Assembly (NCBI RefSeq): GCF_004331735.1
Contig: NZ_SJSO01000011.1
Coordinates: 62,001 to 126,000 of the forward strand
Reading direction: 5' to 3'
DNA from: Pedobacter psychrodurus
Lineage (GTDB): Bacteria; Bacteroidota; Bacteroidia; Sphingobacteriales; Sphingobacteriaceae
DNA: 64,000 bases
The translations under genes were made by a program, and so were the position numbers. The notes below the pieces were generated by a model. It saw only the letters and a list, made by a program, of their open reading frames with translations. It was not told the DNA's origin and did no database searches. Below, piece by piece: positions 62,535-64,000 of this stretch (the first letter of the stretch is position 1; each line of letters begins with the position of its first letter).

Positions 62535-62649
62535 GCAACATAAAGTCATCGCAATGGTCCTAGCGCTTTTTGCTTTAACATGGTTTGCTATAAGCTGTGC
62601 TATTGAGGATATTTTTAACCTAATAATTGATGAAACACAAACTCATTAA
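62527..62649 (+). CDS. 40-residue single-span membrane microprotein
   Basis: ATG at 62527 overlaps the last codons of the DUF4173 gene. The product has one hydrophobic helix (AMVLALFALTWFAISCA) and a short acidic tail ending IIDETQTH. It ends 3 bp before the ferritin-like gene. Too short for family recognition; the overlap and conserved spacing support translation. Confidence 0.45.
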   Translation: MNRQHKVIAMVLALFALTWFAISCAIEDIFNLIIDETQTH

Positions 62650-62652
62650 TTT

Positions 62653-63426
62653 ATGAAAATACATAGTTCAGCATATTGGACCAACTACTTCACAAACAAT
62701 GCTAAAATTATGAGGCTTGATTGGACAATTAAACCAGAAATTTCTGATTTAGAAAAACAAAAAATACTGAAATCTCTGCAAGCTTGGCAACTCGGAGAAA
62801 CATCGGAAGGTAAACATCTGATCCATGCATCAAAAAAATATGCAAGAGCCATAAATGACGACGAATATCTGAACGCAGTAAGTCTCTTTATCAAAGAAGA
62901 ACAAAAACATGGAAATAACTTAGGCAAATACCTTGATTTAATTGAAGAAAAAAGAATTAAAAATGATTGGGGCGACACGCTATTTCGAAAAATAAGATAT
63001 TTCAACACAAACATGGAGCTTTGGACAATCGCTGTAATTACCGTAGAAAGTGCTGCACAAATATTTTATCAAGCACTAAAAGATGCCACAAATTGCACTT
63101 TGCTCAAACAAATCTGCACCGATATCTTAATTGATGAAGCTGCTCACATTACTTTCCAAAGAGAACGTTTATATATTATTTTTAATCAAAAAAGTGCTTT
63201 CTCGAAATGGATAACTTACCATGCCTATTCTTGTTTCTTCATCTGCACAAGTTTAGTGGTTTGGCTAGCACACAAAACATTATTTAAAGCGGGTAAGCTT
63301 AACTTTTATAGGTATATCAACAAGATGAAATTTAAACTCGGTAAGGTTGCCGGTAAATCTGTTTTATATGAAAAAGAAGAACAACCAGGTCTTTCATTTA
63401 AAGAATTAAATCAAAATCTTTTATAA
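62653..63426 (+). CDS. Ferritin-like di-iron protein
   Basis: 257 residues, all-helical, with EEQKH (about 79-83) and DEAAH (about 167-171) as two E/D-x-x-H metal-ligand pairs, plus TVESAAQIFY between them. This is the di-iron four-helix bundle of ferritin-like hydroxylases. A hydrophobic hairpin near residue 195-215 suggests membrane association. It follows the DUF4173 and microprotein genes with a 3-bp gap. Substrate unknown, perhaps a fatty acid or membrane lipid. Confidence 0.65.
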   Translation: MKIHSSAYWTNYFTNNAKIMRLDWTIKPEISDLEKQKILKSLQAWQLGETSEGKHLIHASKKYARAINDDEYLNAVSLFIKEEQKHGNNLGKYLDLIEEKRIKNDWGDTLFRKIRYFNTNMELWTIAVITVESAAQIFYQALKDATNCTLLKQICTDILIDEAAHITFQRERLYIIFNQKSAFSKWITYHAYSCFFICTSLVVWLAHKTLFKAGKLNFYRYINKMKFKLGKVAGKSVLYEKEEQPGLSFKELNQNLL

Positions 63427-63524
63427 TTAACCTCTCACTCCTTTAGCTCCCTGGTGTCAACCGCATCAGGGAATCTAAAATGATTTAATTATCCATTTAA
63501 ACTGTATATTAAAATATAAAAATC

Positions 63525-63833
63525 ATGAAAAATAAAGAAACATTTAGCGCTGGCAAACTAAGAATTACTATCATTTTAAGCGTAATAGCGTCAATATTGG
63601 CTATTCCACTTATAGCAATGCAATTCACCAACGAAGTGGCATGGAACCTATCAGATTTTATAACAGCAGGTATATTGTTGTTGAGTACAGGTTTGGCCAT
63701 AGAACTTGTAATTAGAAATTTAAAAACAGGCACATTAAGGACAGTGGTACTTATTGTTATTTTACTAGCCTTATTCCTAATCTGGGCGGAATTAGCAGTT
63801 GGCATATTCGGAACACCATTTGCAGGGAGTTAA
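63525..63833 (+). CDS. Small membrane protein
   Basis: 102 residues with three membrane helices (IIAILSV-like start at residue 12, ITAGILLLSTGLAIELVI, VVLIVILLALFLIWAELAVGIFG). No family recognised; it ends with a Gly-rich tail (GTPFAGS). 98 bp after the ferritin-like gene. Confidence 0.6.
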   Translation: MKNKETFSAGKLRITIILSVIASILAIPLIAMQFTNEVAWNLSDFITAGILLLSTGLAIELVIRNLKTGTLRTVVLIVILLALFLIWAELAVGIFGTPFAGS

Positions 63834-63948
63834 CATTTAGATGCAACTGTCACAATATCATTTTCCCTGTGTAATCCGCATCGCCAAGTGAGAGCTAATA
63901 AAAAGCTTATTTTGATTAAATTACACTCACAAACCAAAATTAACGACA

Positions 63949-64000
63949 ATGAAAAAAGTAATCTCAACAGCATTATTAAGTTTTATAATATTGGCGTCAG
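63949..64000 (+). CDS. Start of an exported protein, truncated by the window end
   Basis: ATG at 63949 opens MKKVISTALLSFIILAS, a Sec-type signal peptide with a short basic start and hydrophobic core. The rest lies outside the window. AAAATTAACGAC precedes the start. Family unknown. Confidence 0.5.
   Translation, partial: MKKVISTALLSFIILAS

Overview
The window reads as chromosome of a Bacteroidota member of the Sphingobacteriaceae, most like Pedobacter. The support is low GC, promoters of the TTTG / TAnnTTTG type, family-typical proteins (DUF4290, DUF4254, DUF2851, a Rho with a long N-terminal insertion, a MurA with Asp at the fosfomycin position), and many short palindromic intergenic repeats. 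No rRNA operon, CRISPR array, complete IS or prophage is visible. The species call is inference.

Layout. 1-5.6 kb: the end of an AraC-type regulator, then an AraC regulator divergent from a fucP / UxaA-type dehydratase / SDR dehydrogenase set, which looks like an oxidative sugar or sugar-acid route. 5.99-12.9 kb (minus): a complete ebo cluster, eboA-B-C-D-E-F in order, headed by a TMEM220-like membrane protein; the cluster is known elsewhere for moving precursors of secreted metabolites to the periplasm. 13-17 kb: an oxidative-stress block (ankyrin protein, large-subunit catalase, DUF892 ferritin-like protein). 17-19.6 kb: LysR, GNAT and EamA genes.

19.56-27.37 kb is an accretion island beside tRNA-Leu(GAG). 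A redox module (AraC, NAD(P)-binding protein, NTF2-like lipoprotein, Old Yellow Enzyme) lies between two roughly 180-bp imperfect direct repeats. It is followed by a gene graveyard (relics of istB and amj, two unrecognised pseudogenes, a lipoprotein made of 26-residue tandem repeats). The edge is a GIY-YIG endonuclease gene between an intact tRNA-Leu and a broken tRNA-Leu copy that carries two small palindromic inserts.

27.4-64 kb is mostly core: MBL-fold hydrolase, lolA, ftsK, DUF2851, a possible toxin-antitoxin pair, EamA, GxxExxY, pyrF, rho, pssA, folK, sppA, a PolX-like protein without polymerase catalytic aspartates, DUF4254 with a GT9 glycosyltransferase and a SixA-like phosphatase, DUF4290 with murA, a CBS-domain PLP enzyme, dprA, an S41 protease, a HAD protein, a lone preATP-grasp domain and a lolD-like ATPase. 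The last 4.5 kb is a run of membrane-protein genes with a small winged-helix regulator whose probable operator, CTTTG-N5-CAAAG, occurs before two of them.

The most novel-looking items are the tRNA-Leu/GIY-YIG unit with its palindrome-interrupted tRNA copy, the repeat-bracketed redox module, an orphan promoter and terminator beside ftsK that may mark an unannotated small RNA, the winged-helix operator pair, and the polymerase-dead PolX. All functions are read from sequence motifs; no database search was possible.
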